Notes: a model not told the origin generated them from the sequence alone. Counted from the first letter of the stretch, positions 22,967 to 32,147 are shown. The stretch: DNA of 64,000 bases from an uncultured Gemmiger sp. (GCA_934502625.1 CAKSUQ010000002.1:57124-121123), one strand, 5' to 3'. Program-made: numbers and translations.

Positions 22967-23824
22967 ATGGAAATGTGGTTTTCGGAATTTCACACCCCTG
23001 ATGTCAAGCACAGCATCCGGGTCAACCGCCAGCTTTACTCCAAGCAGAGCGACTACCAGCGCATCGACATTTTTGAGACACCGGAGTTTGGCCGCGTGCT
23101 AACGCTGGACGGCAACGTCATGCTGACCGAGCGCGACGAGTTCATCTACGACGAGATGATTACCCATGTGCCGATGTCGGTACACAAAAACGCCAAGGAC
23201 ATTCTTGTTATCGGCGCAGGCGACGGCGGTGTAGTGCGGGAACTGACCCGCTACGACCGCGTGGAGCGCATCGACCTTGTGGAGATGGACCCGCAGGTCA
23301 TCGAAGCCTGCCGCGCCTACCTGCCCGGCAACGCCTGCCGCATGGATGACCGCCGCGTACACATTTATTACGAGAATGCGCTGAAATTTATCCGCAAGTG
23401 CGAGGATGAGTACGACCTCATCATCGTGGATTCCTCCGACCCGTTCGGCCCGTCGGAGGGGCTGTTCACCCGCGAATTTTACGGCAGCTGCTATAATGCC
23501 CTGCGGGCAGACGGCATCATGGTCAACCAGCAGGGCAGCCCGTTTTATGCCGAGGACGCCACCGCCATGCAGCGCAGCCACCAGCGAATTGCCAGCACCT
23601 TTCCCATCAGCAAGGTGTATCAGGCGCACATCCCGACCTTTGCGGCGGGGTACTGGCTGTTCGGCTTTGCCAGCAAAAAATATCATCCCATCAACGATAT
23701 GGACGCTGCCACATGGAACGCGCTGAACATGCGCACCCGCTATTACACCTCCCGGCTGCATGTCGGGGCATTTTATCTGCCCGCCTTTCTGGAAGAAATG
23801 CTGCGGGAAGTGGAGGATCGTTAA
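22967..23824 (+). CDS. speE: Spermidine synthase-like aminopropyltransferase
   Basis: A 285-residue SpeE homologue. GAGDGGVVRELTRY binds decarboxylated SAM, and DSSDPFGPSEGLF holds the catalytic Asp and the substrate gate. It transfers an aminopropyl group to putrescine or possibly agmatine. A speD gene for decarboxylated SAM is not in this window. Sixteen bases after speA; GGGAGG before the ATG. Confidence 0.92.
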   Translation: MEMWFSEFHTPDVKHSIRVNRQLYSKQSDYQRIDIFETPEFGRVLTLDGNVMLTERDEFIYDEMITHVPMSVHKNAKDILVIGAGDGGVVRELTRYDRVERIDLVEMDPQVIEACRAYLPGNACRMDDRRVHIYYENALKFIRKCEDEYDLIIVDSSDPFGPSEGLFTREFYGSCYNALRADGIMVNQQGSPFYAEDATAMQRSHQRIASTFPISKVYQAHIPTFAAGYWLFGFASKKYHPINDMDAATWNALNMRTRYYTSRLHVGAFYLPAFLEEMLREVEDR

Positions 23825-24681
23825 TGCTGCATCGCAATGTAGAAAATTTCATCGGCTGCGATAGCAGCTACCGCACAGCCAGCATTGTTTTGTACGGTGC
23901 GCCGTTTGATTCCACGACCAGCTACCGCCCCGGCGCGCGCTTTGGTCCTGCGGCGATGCGGCATGAAAGCTACGGCTTGGAAACCTACAGCCCCTATCAG
24001 GACAAAGACCTGACCGACGGCAATGTGTTTGACAGCGGCGATTTGGAGCTGTGCTTCGGCTCTTCGGAAAGCGCCCTCGTGGACATTGAGTCCCGCGCGG
24101 CCGAAATCCTGCGCGACGGCAAGCTGCCGCTGCTGCTGGGCGGCGAGCACCTTGTCACCTTGGGTGCGGTGCGTGCGGCGGTGCGCAAATACCCGGATTT
24201 GCACATCGTGCATTTTGACGCCCACGCCGATTTGCGGGACGATTACCTTGGCGCTCAGCTCAGCCACGCCTGCGTGCTGCGCCGCTGCCATGATCTGCTC
24301 GGTGACGGGCGCATCCACCAGTTCTGCATCCGCAGCGGCGACCGGGAAGAATTTCAGTTTGCCGCGCGGCACACCGATATGCACAAGTTCGATTTTACCG
24401 GCCTGACCGAGCTGACCGACTGGCTGTGCCAGACCGACGTTCCGGTCTATCTGACGATCGACCTCGACTGCCTTGACCCGTCGGCCTTCCCCGGCACAGG
24501 CACGCCCGAAGCGGGCGGCGTCAGCTTTTTGCAGCTGCTCGGAGCCATCCGCACCGTGACGAAAGCGAACATCGTCGGCGCGGACGTCAACGAGCTGGCT
24601 CCCATGCTCGACCAGAGCGGTGTTTCCACGGCTACGGCCTGCAAGGTGCTGCGGGAGCTGCTGCTGGCGCTGGAAAAGTAA
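23824..24681 (+). CDS. speB: Agmatinase (ureohydrolase)
   Basis: A 285-residue manganese ureohydrolase. GAPFDSTTSYRPGARFGP, the metal motif HFDAHADLRDDY, and TIDLDCLDPSAFPGTGTP are the arginase/agmatinase signatures. It hydrolyses agmatine to putrescine and urea. The ATG overlaps the speE stop by one base, which indicates coupled translation. Confidence 0.92.
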   Translation: MLHRNVENFIGCDSSYRTASIVLYGAPFDSTTSYRPGARFGPAAMRHESYGLETYSPYQDKDLTDGNVFDSGDLELCFGSSESALVDIESRAAEILRDGKLPLLLGGEHLVTLGAVRAAVRKYPDLHIVHFDAHADLRDDYLGAQLSHACVLRRCHDLLGDGRIHQFCIRSGDREEFQFAARHTDMHKFDFTGLTELTDWLCQTDVPVYLTIDLDCLDPSAFPGTGTPEAGGVSFLQLLGAIRTVTKANIVGADVNELAPMLDQSGVSTATACKVLRELLLALEK

Positions 24682-24719
24682 GGATCTATTATAAATTTCA
24701 AATACAAAGGAGTCCCATC

Positions 24720-25979
24720 ATGAGCAAAGTTCTTGTTATCGGCTGCGGCGGCGTGGCAAGCGTCGCCATCTCCAAGTGCTGTCAGGTCAGCGATGTCTTC
24801 ACAGAGCTGTGCATCGCCAGCCGCACCAAATCGAAGTGCGACGCTCTGGCCGCAAAGCTCGCGCCCAACACCAAGACCAAAATCACCACCGCGCAGGTCG
24901 ACGCCGACGATGTGCAGCAGCTGTGCGACCTCATCAACGCCTACAAGCCTGACCTCGTCATGAACATCGCCCTGCCGTATCAGGATCTGACGATCATGGA
25001 CGCCTGCCTTGCCTGCGGCGTCAACTACATGGACACCGCCAACTACGAGCCCGAAAACACCGACGACCCCGCATGGCGCGCCATCTACGAGAAGCGCTGC
25101 AAGGAGGAAGGCTTCTCCGCCTACTTCGATTACAGCTGGCAGTGGGCGTACAAGAAAAAGTTCGAGGACGCCGGCCTGACCGCGCTGTTGGGCTGCGGCT
25201 TTGATCCGGGCGTGACGCAGGCCTACTGCGCCTACGCCGCCAAGCATGAGTTCGACTCTATTGACACGATCGACATTCTCGACTGCAACGGCGGCGACCA
25301 CGGCTACGCGTTTGCCACCAACTTCAACCCCGAAATCAACCTGCGCGAAGTCTCCGCTCCCGGCAGCTACATGGAGAACGGCAAGTGGGTCGAGATCCCG
25401 GCCATGAGCATCAAGCGGGAGTACAACTTCGATCAGGTCGGCCAGAAGGATATGTACCTGCTGCATCACGAGGAAATTGAGTCCTTGGGCAAAAACCTGC
25501 CCGATGTCAAGCGCATCCGCTTCTTCATGACCTTCGGCCAGAGCTACCTTGACCACATGCGTTGTCTGGAAGATGTGGGCATGCTCTCCACCACACCGAT
25601 CAACTACAACGGTCAGGAGATCGTGCCCATCCAGTTCTTGAAAGCTCTGCTGCCCGACCCCGCCAGCCTCGGCCCCCGCACCAAGGGCAAGACGAACATC
25701 GGCTGCATTTTCACCGGCAAAAAGGACGGCAAGGATAAGACGTATTATATTTATAATGTCTGCGACCATCAGGAGTGCTACCGTGAGGTCGGCAGTCAGG
25801 CCATCAGCTACACGACCGGTGTGCCCGCCATGTGCGGCGCGCTGATGATGCTGACCGGCGAGTGGACGAAGCCCGGTGTCTACACGGTCGAGGAATTCAA
25901 CCCCGATCCGTTCCTCGATGCGCTGGATAAGTACGGTCTGCCCCGCAGTGAGAACCATAACCCGGTTCTGGTGGACTGA
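24720..25979 (+). CDS. Carboxynorspermidine/carboxyspermidine dehydrogenase (saccharopine dehydrogenase-like)
   Basis: A 419-residue protein with an N-terminal Rossmann start (VLVIGCGGVASVAISKC) and long conserved blocks such as NYEPENTDDPAW, GCGFDPGVTQAYCAY and DCNGGDHGYAFATNFNPEIN. It reductively condenses aspartate semialdehyde with putrescine (or diaminopropane) to carboxyspermidine. Paired with nspC directly downstream, which fixes its identity within the saccharopine dehydrogenase family. AAAGGAG precedes the ATG. Confidence 0.9.
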   Translation: MSKVLVIGCGGVASVAISKCCQVSDVFTELCIASRTKSKCDALAAKLAPNTKTKITTAQVDADDVQQLCDLINAYKPDLVMNIALPYQDLTIMDACLACGVNYMDTANYEPENTDDPAWRAIYEKRCKEEGFSAYFDYSWQWAYKKKFEDAGLTALLGCGFDPGVTQAYCAYAAKHEFDSIDTIDILDCNGGDHGYAFATNFNPEINLREVSAPGSYMENGKWVEIPAMSIKREYNFDQVGQKDMYLLHHEEIESLGKNLPDVKRIRFFMTFGQSYLDHMRCLEDVGMLSTTPINYNGQEIVPIQFLKALLPDPASLGPRTKGKTNIGCIFTGKKDGKDKTYYIYNVCDHQECYREVGSQAISYTTGVPAMCGALMMLTGEWTKPGVYTVEEFNPDPFLDALDKYGLPRSENHNPVLVD

Positions 25980-27187
25980 TGGTACAGCGCGATGCACGGC
26001 CGCCATTTGCGGCCATCGGCGGCACGGTGCCGCCGGAATTTGCCGCCCTGCCCACACCCTGCTATCTGCTGGATGAAAATGCACTGCGCCGCAACGCGGA
26101 AATTTTAGGCGGGCTGGCACAGCGCACCGGTTGCAAGGTGCTGCTGGCGCAAAAGGCGTTCAGCAACTACGATTTGTACCCGCTGCTGGCGCCGCACCTA
26201 GCGGGCACCGAGGCCAGCGGCCTGTTTGAAGCACGACTCGGCGCGGAAGAAATGCCCGACGGGGAAGTACACGTTTTTTGCGCCGCCTATCGTAACGATG
26301 AAGTGGATGAGCTGCTGCGGTACGCTGACCATATCGTGTTCAACTCTCCGGCACAGCTGGCAAAGTTCGGCCCTGCGGCCAAAGCAGCGGGGAAGAGCGT
26401 GGGTCTGCGCATCAACCCCGAATGCTCCACGCAGGACGGCCACGCGATCTACGACCCCTGCGCCCCCGGCAGCCGCTTGGGCACGACCCGCGCGCAGTGG
26501 GATGCCGCCGTGGCGGCTGACCCGGCACTGCCCGCGCTGTTGGACGGCCTGCATTTCCACACCCTGTGTGAGCAGGACGCCGACGCGCTGGCCGTGACGC
26601 TGGACGCAGTGGCCGGCAAATTTGGCGACCTGCTGTCCAAAATGCAGTGGCTGAATTTCGGCGGCGGGCACCACATCACCCGCCCCGGCTACGACATGGC
26701 CACGCTGGAGCGCTGCATCCGCCGCGCCCAACAGGAGTGGGGCGTGACGGTCTATTTAGAGCCCGGCGAGGCCTGCGCCCTGAACGCGGGGTATCTCCTA
26801 ACCCGCGTGCTGGATGTAGTGCAAAACGGCGATGCCACAATTGCGATTCTGGATGCCAGCGCCGCCTGCCATATGCCGGACGTCATTGAAATGCCCTACC
26901 GCCCGCCGATGCTGGGCGCGGGCGAACCCGGTGAAAAAGCCTGCACTGTGCGCCTTGCAGGCCCGACCTGCCTGGCCGGGGACGTCATCGGCGATTACAG
27001 CCTTGACGCCGTGCCCGCCGTGGGAGATTTGCTGGTTTTTGGCGATATGGCGATTTATACTACCTGCAAAAACAACACCTTCAACGGTATGCCACTGCCC
27101 GCCATCTACGCACGCGAGCCGAGCGGCGCAACGCGGAAAATCGTGACGTTTGGGTATAAAGATTTCAAATATCGATTAGGAAAATGA
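25979..27187 (+). CDS. nspC: Carboxynorspermidine decarboxylase
   Basis: A 402-residue alanine-racemase-fold PLP decarboxylase. The N-terminal PTPCYLLDENALRRNAEIL and KVLLAQKAFSNY (PLP lysine) motifs, GLHFHTLCEQ, LNFGGGHHITRPGYD and EPGEACALNAGY are typical. It decarboxylates carboxyspermidine/carboxynorspermidine to spermidine/norspermidine. Its ATG overlaps the preceding stop by one base. Last gene of the operon, followed by a terminator. Confidence 0.92.
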   Translation: MVQRDARPPFAAIGGTVPPEFAALPTPCYLLDENALRRNAEILGGLAQRTGCKVLLAQKAFSNYDLYPLLAPHLAGTEASGLFEARLGAEEMPDGEVHVFCAAYRNDEVDELLRYADHIVFNSPAQLAKFGPAAKAAGKSVGLRINPECSTQDGHAIYDPCAPGSRLGTTRAQWDAAVAADPALPALLDGLHFHTLCEQDADALAVTLDAVAGKFGDLLSKMQWLNFGGGHHITRPGYDMATLERCIRRAQQEWGVTVYLEPGEACALNAGYLLTRVLDVVQNGDATIAILDASAACHMPDVIEMPYRPPMLGAGEPGEKACTVRLAGPTCLAGDVIGDYSLDAVPAVGDLLVFGDMAIYTTCKNNTFNGMPLPAIYAREPSGATRKIVTFGYKDFKYRLGK

Positions 27188-27190
27188 ACG

Positions 27191-27236
27191 AAAGTCTCCG
27201 GCATTCCGTAATGGATTGCCGGAGGCTTTCTTTTTA
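27191..27236. terminator. Terminator between nspC and the convergent lipoprotein gene
   Basis: CTCCGGCA pairs with TGCCGGAG, with outer AAAG/CTTT pairs, followed by a T-rich tract. Confidence 0.8.
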
Positions 27237-27244
27237 CTTCGCTA

Positions 27245-28912
27245 TCACGCAGACCACTTCTGCGTATCGTCGGCTGGAAGTACATCCGCATTTTGCTGTC
27301 TGCCGCCGTCGGGGCGTTGGCCGCCCATACCACCCTCCATGCCGGTGGAAGAAGTGTCGATCCGGGCGGTCGCCTCGACAGAAGCGGTATCAGCTACAAA
27401 AGTGTAAGTGGTGTCCGCCGTCAGGCCGGTAGATGAGTAGAACACATACGACGCATTGCAGACTGCTGTGCCGGAACAGATGGTGTTGCCGTCGGCGTCG
27501 GTGATGGTAAAGCTGTCGCCCGCCGTCAGGCTGATGCTCCCACTGTCCGTGCTGTCGTCCGTCTGCATCATCGGGGGCTGCTGGGTCGCCGCTTCACCGT
27601 CCATATCGGGTACACCCTGCGGTGCATTTCCGATTTCGCCTTGCGGCGGGGAGGGGGCGTCATCCGGCTGGGTATCGGCATTGTCGGGCAGTTCGGGGCG
27701 CTCACCGTCGGTGGGCTGTTCGCCCATGTCAGGCCGCTGCCCGCCGCCCATGCCGCCGCGTCCGCTGCCGAAGGTCACATAGGCCTGCTCCGCTGTAATG
27801 GCCACTCCCATGCCGCTGCTGCCGCCCGCCGCCAGCACCGTGCCGCCGGTCACGGTGATGCCGCCGTCGGCATCCAGTGGCTGATTGTCGGCGGTGTTGG
27901 CTGTCCAGACCTCAATGCCGCCGCCAGAAATCGTCATTGTACCGTTGGAATCAAACCCATCCCCAGCCGTAGTGTACGCACGAATCGTGCCGCCGGAAAT
28001 GTTCATCGCAAAATCATAGTCAGTCAGCAGACTGCTGGCAGCGTTCAGACAGTCGTCGCTGCAGGTGATGTCGATATTGCCCGATGCAATATTCAATGTT
28101 GCGGCTTCCAGCCCTTCGTAAGCGTTGGTGATGGTGATGGTCGGGCCGTCGGTGCCATCCGCGCCGACATTCATGACCAAATCGCAGTGCAATGCGTCGT
28201 CCCCTGTATCAATCGTGATTGTGCCGCTTTCCACGTTCAAAAGCTGCTCAGCGTTCACAGCGTCATTGACCGGGGCGTTGATGGTCAGCGTCAGCTCCCG
28301 GATTGTCAGCGAGGCGTCCTGTGCGGTCTCGCTGTCCGTCGTGCCGGATTTGATGCCGTTTTTGCCGTTGGCGTTCAGGGTCAGGCTGCCGCTGCCGCAC
28401 AGCACCACCTGCGCGCCGTCCTTGCATTTGATAACGGCATTCTCGGCATCGGCGTTGTCCGCGTATTCGGTGTCGTTATTCTGTGCGGCGTCGGTCAGTG
28501 TGTTGCTCGTCCCCTCGGCCGCGTAAATCGTCACTTGACTGGACTTTCCGCAGACAATGGGAGCCGTGGTGCTGCTGGTCAGGGTCAAGTCCGACAAAAT
28601 CAGCGTCACATCGGTCACACCTTTTTTGATTTTAACGGAACCATCTGCACAGCTTCCCGTCAGAATATACGTGCCGGATTCGGAAACTGTCAGCGCTGTG
28701 CCGTCGATTTCCACGCCGCTGCCGCCCCCGGCAATGCCGCTGTCCGTAAAGGTCAGCGTGACGGCATCGGCTGCATTATAAGAGGTAAGCTCCGCTGTGG
28801 CAGAATCGTTTAAAGCGGTAATACTGCTGTCGCCATCTGCGATGTCGGCCGCGCATCCGGCCAAGGACGCCGCCATTGCGGCTGCCAGCAGAAAAGAAAG
28901 TTCGCGTTTCAT
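27245..28912 (-). CDS. Carbohydrate-binding beta-helix lipoprotein (DUF4353, Cthe_2159-like)
   Basis: A 555-residue surface lipoprotein with lipobox SLAGC (Cys20). Residues about 50-400 are repeated short beta strands with GGSGVEIDGTALTVSESGTY, CKDGAQVVLCGSGSLTLNANG, GDDALHCD and GDGFDSNGTMTISGGG, typical of the polygalacturonate-lyase-like fold of Cthe_2159. The segment about 388-470 is a Gly/Pro/Asp/Gln-rich linker, followed by a small beta domain. It is divergent from the VTC gene, and the shared symmetrical operator implies co-regulation by the adjacent two-component system. Confidence 0.82.
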   Translation of the reverse strand: MKRELSFLLAAAMAASLAGCAADIADGDSSITALNDSATAELTSYNAADAVTLTFTDSGIAGGGSGVEIDGTALTVSESGTYILTGSCADGSVKIKKGVTDVTLILSDLTLTSSTTAPIVCGKSSQVTIYAAEGTSNTLTDAAQNNDTEYADNADAENAVIKCKDGAQVVLCGSGSLTLNANGKNGIKSGTTDSETAQDASLTIRELTLTINAPVNDAVNAEQLLNVESGTITIDTGDDALHCDLVMNVGADGTDGPTITITNAYEGLEAATLNIASGNIDITCSDDCLNAASSLLTDYDFAMNISGGTIRAYTTAGDGFDSNGTMTISGGGIEVWTANTADNQPLDADGGITVTGGTVLAAGGSSGMGVAITAEQAYVTFGSGRGGMGGGQRPDMGEQPTDGERPELPDNADTQPDDAPSPPQGEIGNAPQGVPDMDGEAATQQPPMMQTDDSTDSGSISLTAGDSFTITDADGNTICSGTAVCNASYVFYSSTGLTADTTYTFVADTASVEATARIDTSSTGMEGGMGGQRPDGGRQQNADVLPADDTQKWSA

Positions 28913-28953
28913 GGATTTGTCCTCCTTTGTGGGATTCTTTTGGGAACGCCCAC

Positions 28954-29035
28954 ATTGTAAAAAACGAACCTAAAGGCAGCCTAAAAAAAATCACCCGATT
29001 TTCTTTAGGCTGCCTTTAGGTTGACCGTGTAGACT
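28954..29035. promoter_or_regulatory. Symmetrical TTTAGG operator with two divergent -10 elements
   Basis: An 18-base perfect inverted repeat: CCTAAA-N5-CCTAAA (28969-28985) and TTTAGG-N5-TTTAGG (29004-29020). On each side the outer TTTAGG is followed after exactly nine bases by a -10-like hexamer: TACAAT on the minus strand (28954-28959) and TAGACT on the plus strand (29030-29035). Direct repeats in this position are typical of OmpR-family activators. Confidence 0.7.
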
Positions 29036-29058
29036 TACAGGCACAGGAGGCGAACGGA

Positions 29059-30156
29059 ATGGCGATGCAAAACTGCTTTAAGCGATATGAAAAGAAATAC
29101 TGCCTTACCAAAGCACAGCAGCGTGTGATTTTGGAAGGTATGCGACCCTACATGAAAAAAGACACCTACGGCCAATACACGATCTGCAACATTTATTATG
29201 ACACCGACGACTGGCGGCTGATCCGTACCTCGCTGGAAAAGCCCGTCTACAAAGAAAAACTTCGGGTGCGCAGCTACGGCACGCCGGAGCATGACGGCAG
29301 TGTGTTTGTGGAAATCAAGAAAAAATATGACGGTGTCGTGTACAAACGGCGCGTCACGGCCTGTGCGGATGAGGTTGCCGCCTTTTTAAGCGGCATCTGC
29401 CCCGCAGGGAGGTACGGGCAAATCGGGCAGGAGATTCTGTGGTTCCAACGGTTTTACCGCACCAAGCCCAAGGTGTTCATCGGCTATGACCGCCTTGCCT
29501 TTGCGGGCATCGACGACCCGGAGCTGCGCATCACCTTTGACACGAACCTGCGCTGGCGCACCACGGATTTAGACCTGCGACGCGGCGACTACGGTGCGCC
29601 GATTTCCGGGTATGGCGAAGTTCTTATGGAGATCAAAATTCCCGACACCACGCCGCTTTGGTTGAGTCATCTTTTAGCCGAAGCTGAGGCATACCCCGCA
29701 TCCTACTCCAAGTACGGAGCCTGTTACCGCTATGATATGCCGGGCACGGCGCGGGAAATCGCCGTGATTTTCCTTGCAATGGCCGTCGGCCTTGCCACAG
29801 GCATGGGCTTTGTGGTGCTGGCCGTGCTGACCTTCGTGCTGCTGGGCGGTATGCTGATGCTGCTGACCCTGCTGCACTTCGGCCAAAAGCCGGAGGCCGA
29901 GCGAACTTTGCGCATCACCATCCCGGAAAATCTCGATTACGACGGGCTGTTTGACAATATTCTCGACAATTACACACGGCAGTATGAGCTGGTGCGCGTC
30001 AAAACCGCCAATATGGGCACGATGTTTGAGCTGGAATACCGCATTACGCTGCCCGACGGGAACATACCGAAGCAGTTCCTCGACGAACTGCGCTGCCGCA
30101 ACGGCAACCTGACGATCCAGTGCAGCCGCAATACCGCCAGGGAAATGGCGCTGTAA
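29059..30156 (+). CDS. VTC-domain protein fused to a truncated DUF4956 membrane domain
   Basis: Residues 1-226 are a VTC (polyphosphate polymerase) tunnel domain: FKRYEKKYCLT, the basic KEKLRVRSYG, FVEIKKKYDGVVYKRR, and YGEVLMEIKIPD. At about residue 226 it passes directly into a DUF4956 sequence beginning PGTAREI, with two membrane segments and the cytoplasmic tail (RITIPENLDYDGLFDNILDN, RCRNGNLTIQCSR). DUF4956 proteins normally carry about 90 more N-terminal residues. VTC and DUF4956 are usually separate neighbours. First gene of an operon with the response regulator and kinase; CAGGAGG precedes the ATG. Confidence 0.85.
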   Translation: MAMQNCFKRYEKKYCLTKAQQRVILEGMRPYMKKDTYGQYTICNIYYDTDDWRLIRTSLEKPVYKEKLRVRSYGTPEHDGSVFVEIKKKYDGVVYKRRVTACADEVAAFLSGICPAGRYGQIGQEILWFQRFYRTKPKVFIGYDRLAFAGIDDPELRITFDTNLRWRTTDLDLRRGDYGAPISGYGEVLMEIKIPDTTPLWLSHLLAEAEAYPASYSKYGACYRYDMPGTAREIAVIFLAMAVGLATGMGFVVLAVLTFVLLGGMLMLLTLLHFGQKPEAERTLRITIPENLDYDGLFDNILDNYTRQYELVRVKTANMGTMFELEYRITLPDGNIPKQFLDELRCRNGNLTIQCSRNTAREMAL

Positions 30157-30210
30157 ATCTTGCAATTTGCGCGCCGCATCGGTATACTGAAAGACAAAGG
30201 AGTGTATTGC

Positions 30211-30885
30211 ATGCGCCTGTTGATTGCAGCGGATGAGTTGGACTTGGCCGAGGTTCTGACCGTCTTTTTTGAGAAAAATCATTTTGCCGTGGATATGGTC
30301 CACAACGGCTTTGACGCCTACGAGTACGGCATCACCGGGGCGTATGACGCCATAATTCTGGACGTTATGATGCCGAAAATGAACGGCATCGAGGTGCTGC
30401 AAAAGCTGCGCGCCGAGCATTGCAGCAGTCCCATTATGATGCTGACCGCAAAGGGAGAGACGGGCGACCGCATCGCCGGATTCAATGCCGGGGCAGACGA
30501 CTACCTGCCCAAGCCCTTTGACCCGGACGAGCTTATCAGCCGGATGCGAGCAATGCTGCGCCGCAGCGAAGCCTACCGCCCCACGCTGCTGGCCTTTGCA
30601 GACTTGACGCTGGACCCCGGCACCGGGGTGCTGACCTGCAGCGGGCAAGGCCAGCGGCTGAGCGGCCGTGAGTTTCAAATCATGGAGCTGTTCATGCGCA
30701 ACCCGCAGCAGGTGTTTTCTGCCGAGCGCATCATGGAGAAAGTCTGGGGCTGGGATAACAATGCCGAGATCAACGTTGTGTGGGTCAATATCTCGAACCT
30801 GCGCAAGAAATTGAAAACAGTCGGCTCCCGCGCCACGCTGACAGCCAACCGTGGACTAGGCTACCTGCTGGAGGATCATCCATGA
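30211..30885 (+). CDS. OmpR-family response regulator
   Basis: A 224-residue regulator: receiver domain (phosphoacceptor Asp51 in AIILDVMMPKMNG, Lys101 in YLPKPFDP) and a C-terminal winged helix (LSGREFQIMELFMRNPQQVF, NVVWVNISNLRKKL). The first acidic residue of the usual metal pocket is alanine (LIAADELDL instead of VEDE). AAAGGAG precedes the ATG at 30211. Its likely target is the TTTAGG operator upstream of the operon. It overlaps the kinase start by four bases. Confidence 0.9.
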   Translation: MRLLIAADELDLAEVLTVFFEKNHFAVDMVHNGFDAYEYGITGAYDAIILDVMMPKMNGIEVLQKLRAEHCSSPIMMLTAKGETGDRIAGFNAGADDYLPKPFDPDELISRMRAMLRRSEAYRPTLLAFADLTLDPGTGVLTCSGQGQRLSGREFQIMELFMRNPQQVFSAERIMEKVWGWDNNAEINVVWVNISNLRKKLKTVGSRATLTANRGLGYLLEDHP

Positions 30886-32147
30886 TTCGGCGGCTGCGGA
30901 ATAAGTTCATCCGCATTGCCACGCTGTCTGTGGCAGCGGTCATGCTGGTGCTGACGCTGATTCTGAACGTTGCCAATGTGATTTCCACCGACAGCGACCT
31001 GCGGCAGACGCTGGACATGATTTACGAGAACGAGGGCACCATCCCGCAGTCCCACACTTTTGATGCGCCCCCGGACATTCGGACAGGGGAGAGCGCCGCC
31101 CCCGCCCACGGGCCGGACAAGGGCGGGCCGTTCAACCAAGAAACGCCGTTCTCGACACGCTATTTTGTGCTGCGCTATCAGGACGACGGTACGCTGAACG
31201 CGGCCGATTTGAACCGCATTGCCGCTGTCACCAGTGACACGGTGGGCGAGTATCTGGCGGCGGCGCTGACCCACGGCGAAGGGTACGGCATCTACAAAGC
31301 CTATCGTTACGTCGTTCATTCTACACGGGAAGGCCGCAAGATGGCGATTTTTCTGGACAGCTACCAGCAGCTGCGCACCATCCGCAATGTGCTGCTTTGG
31401 TCGCTGGCCGCAGACGCCGCCTGTATTTTGCTGGTGTTCGTTTTGGTGGTCGTTTTTTCACGCCGCGCCATCGACCCGGTGGTGCAGAGCAGCCAGCGGC
31501 AAAAGCAGTTCATCACCGACGCCAGCCATGAATTGAAAACGCCGATAACCGTCATTTCCACAAGCCTGCGGGTGCTGGAAATGGAGGTCGGCAGGCAGAA
31601 GTGGATCAACAAGGCTCAAGCTCAAGCCGAAAAACTGACCGCGCTGGTCAACTCCCTCGTGACGCTTTCCCGCATGGACGAGGAGGAAAGCCCGCTGAAA
31701 ATGTCGCCGTTCCTTATCAGCGAGGCTGTGACCCAGACGGCGGAATCGTTCCGTGATTTTGCCGCCGAGCGCAGCTTGCGACTGAAGGTTTCCGTCACAC
31801 CCGAACTAACCTATTGCGGCGACGAGTATGCCGTGCGGCAGCTGGTTTCGATTCTGATGGACAATGCTGTGAAATACGCCGCGCCCGATTCCGACATTGC
31901 ACTGACGCTGGAAAAAGCACGGCATGGCGTGCGGCTGGCGGTGTCCAACGCCTGCGAGCCGATTGGTGAAAAAGATTTATCGCGGATGTTTGACCGTTTC
32001 TATCGGGTGGATCCTTCCCGCAATGCCGCCACCGGCGGTTTTGGTATCGGCCTTTCGATTGCCCGCAGCATTGCAGAAGGGCACAATGGCTCTATCCGCG
32101 CAGATTACAAAGAGGGGCACATTTTCATTACAGCAAGCTTAAAGTAA
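30882..32147 (+). CDS. Sensor histidine kinase
   Basis: A 421-residue membrane kinase. Two transmembrane segments (about residues 12-32 and 172-192) enclose an extracytoplasmic sensor of about 135 residues. The phosphorylated His216 lies in DASHELKTPITVIS, and the ATPase domain has NAVKYA (N box) and GGFGIGLSIARSIAEGHNG (G2 box). Cognate of the response regulator just upstream. The signal is unknown. Confidence 0.92.
   Translation: MIRRLRNKFIRIATLSVAAVMLVLTLILNVANVISTDSDLRQTLDMIYENEGTIPQSHTFDAPPDIRTGESAAPAHGPDKGGPFNQETPFSTRYFVLRYQDDGTLNAADLNRIAAVTSDTVGEYLAAALTHGEGYGIYKAYRYVVHSTREGRKMAIFLDSYQQLRTIRNVLLWSLAADAACILLVFVLVVVFSRRAIDPVVQSSQRQKQFITDASHELKTPITVISTSLRVLEMEVGRQKWINKAQAQAEKLTALVNSLVTLSRMDEEESPLKMSPFLISEAVTQTAESFRDFAAERSLRLKVSVTPELTYCGDEYAVRQLVSILMDNAVKYAAPDSDIALTLEKARHGVRLAVSNACEPIGEKDLSRMFDRFYRVDPSRNAATGGFGIGLSIARSIAEGHNGSIRADYKEGHIFITASLK

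Noticed and set aside
24447..26120. A 557-codon minus-strand frame
   Set aside because: Antisense to speB, the dehydrogenase and nspC, all of which have family motifs; no motif of its own.
28968..29021. The 18-base inverted repeat as a terminator
   Set aside because: It lies between divergent genes and no T tract follows the stem on either strand; operator geometry explains it better.
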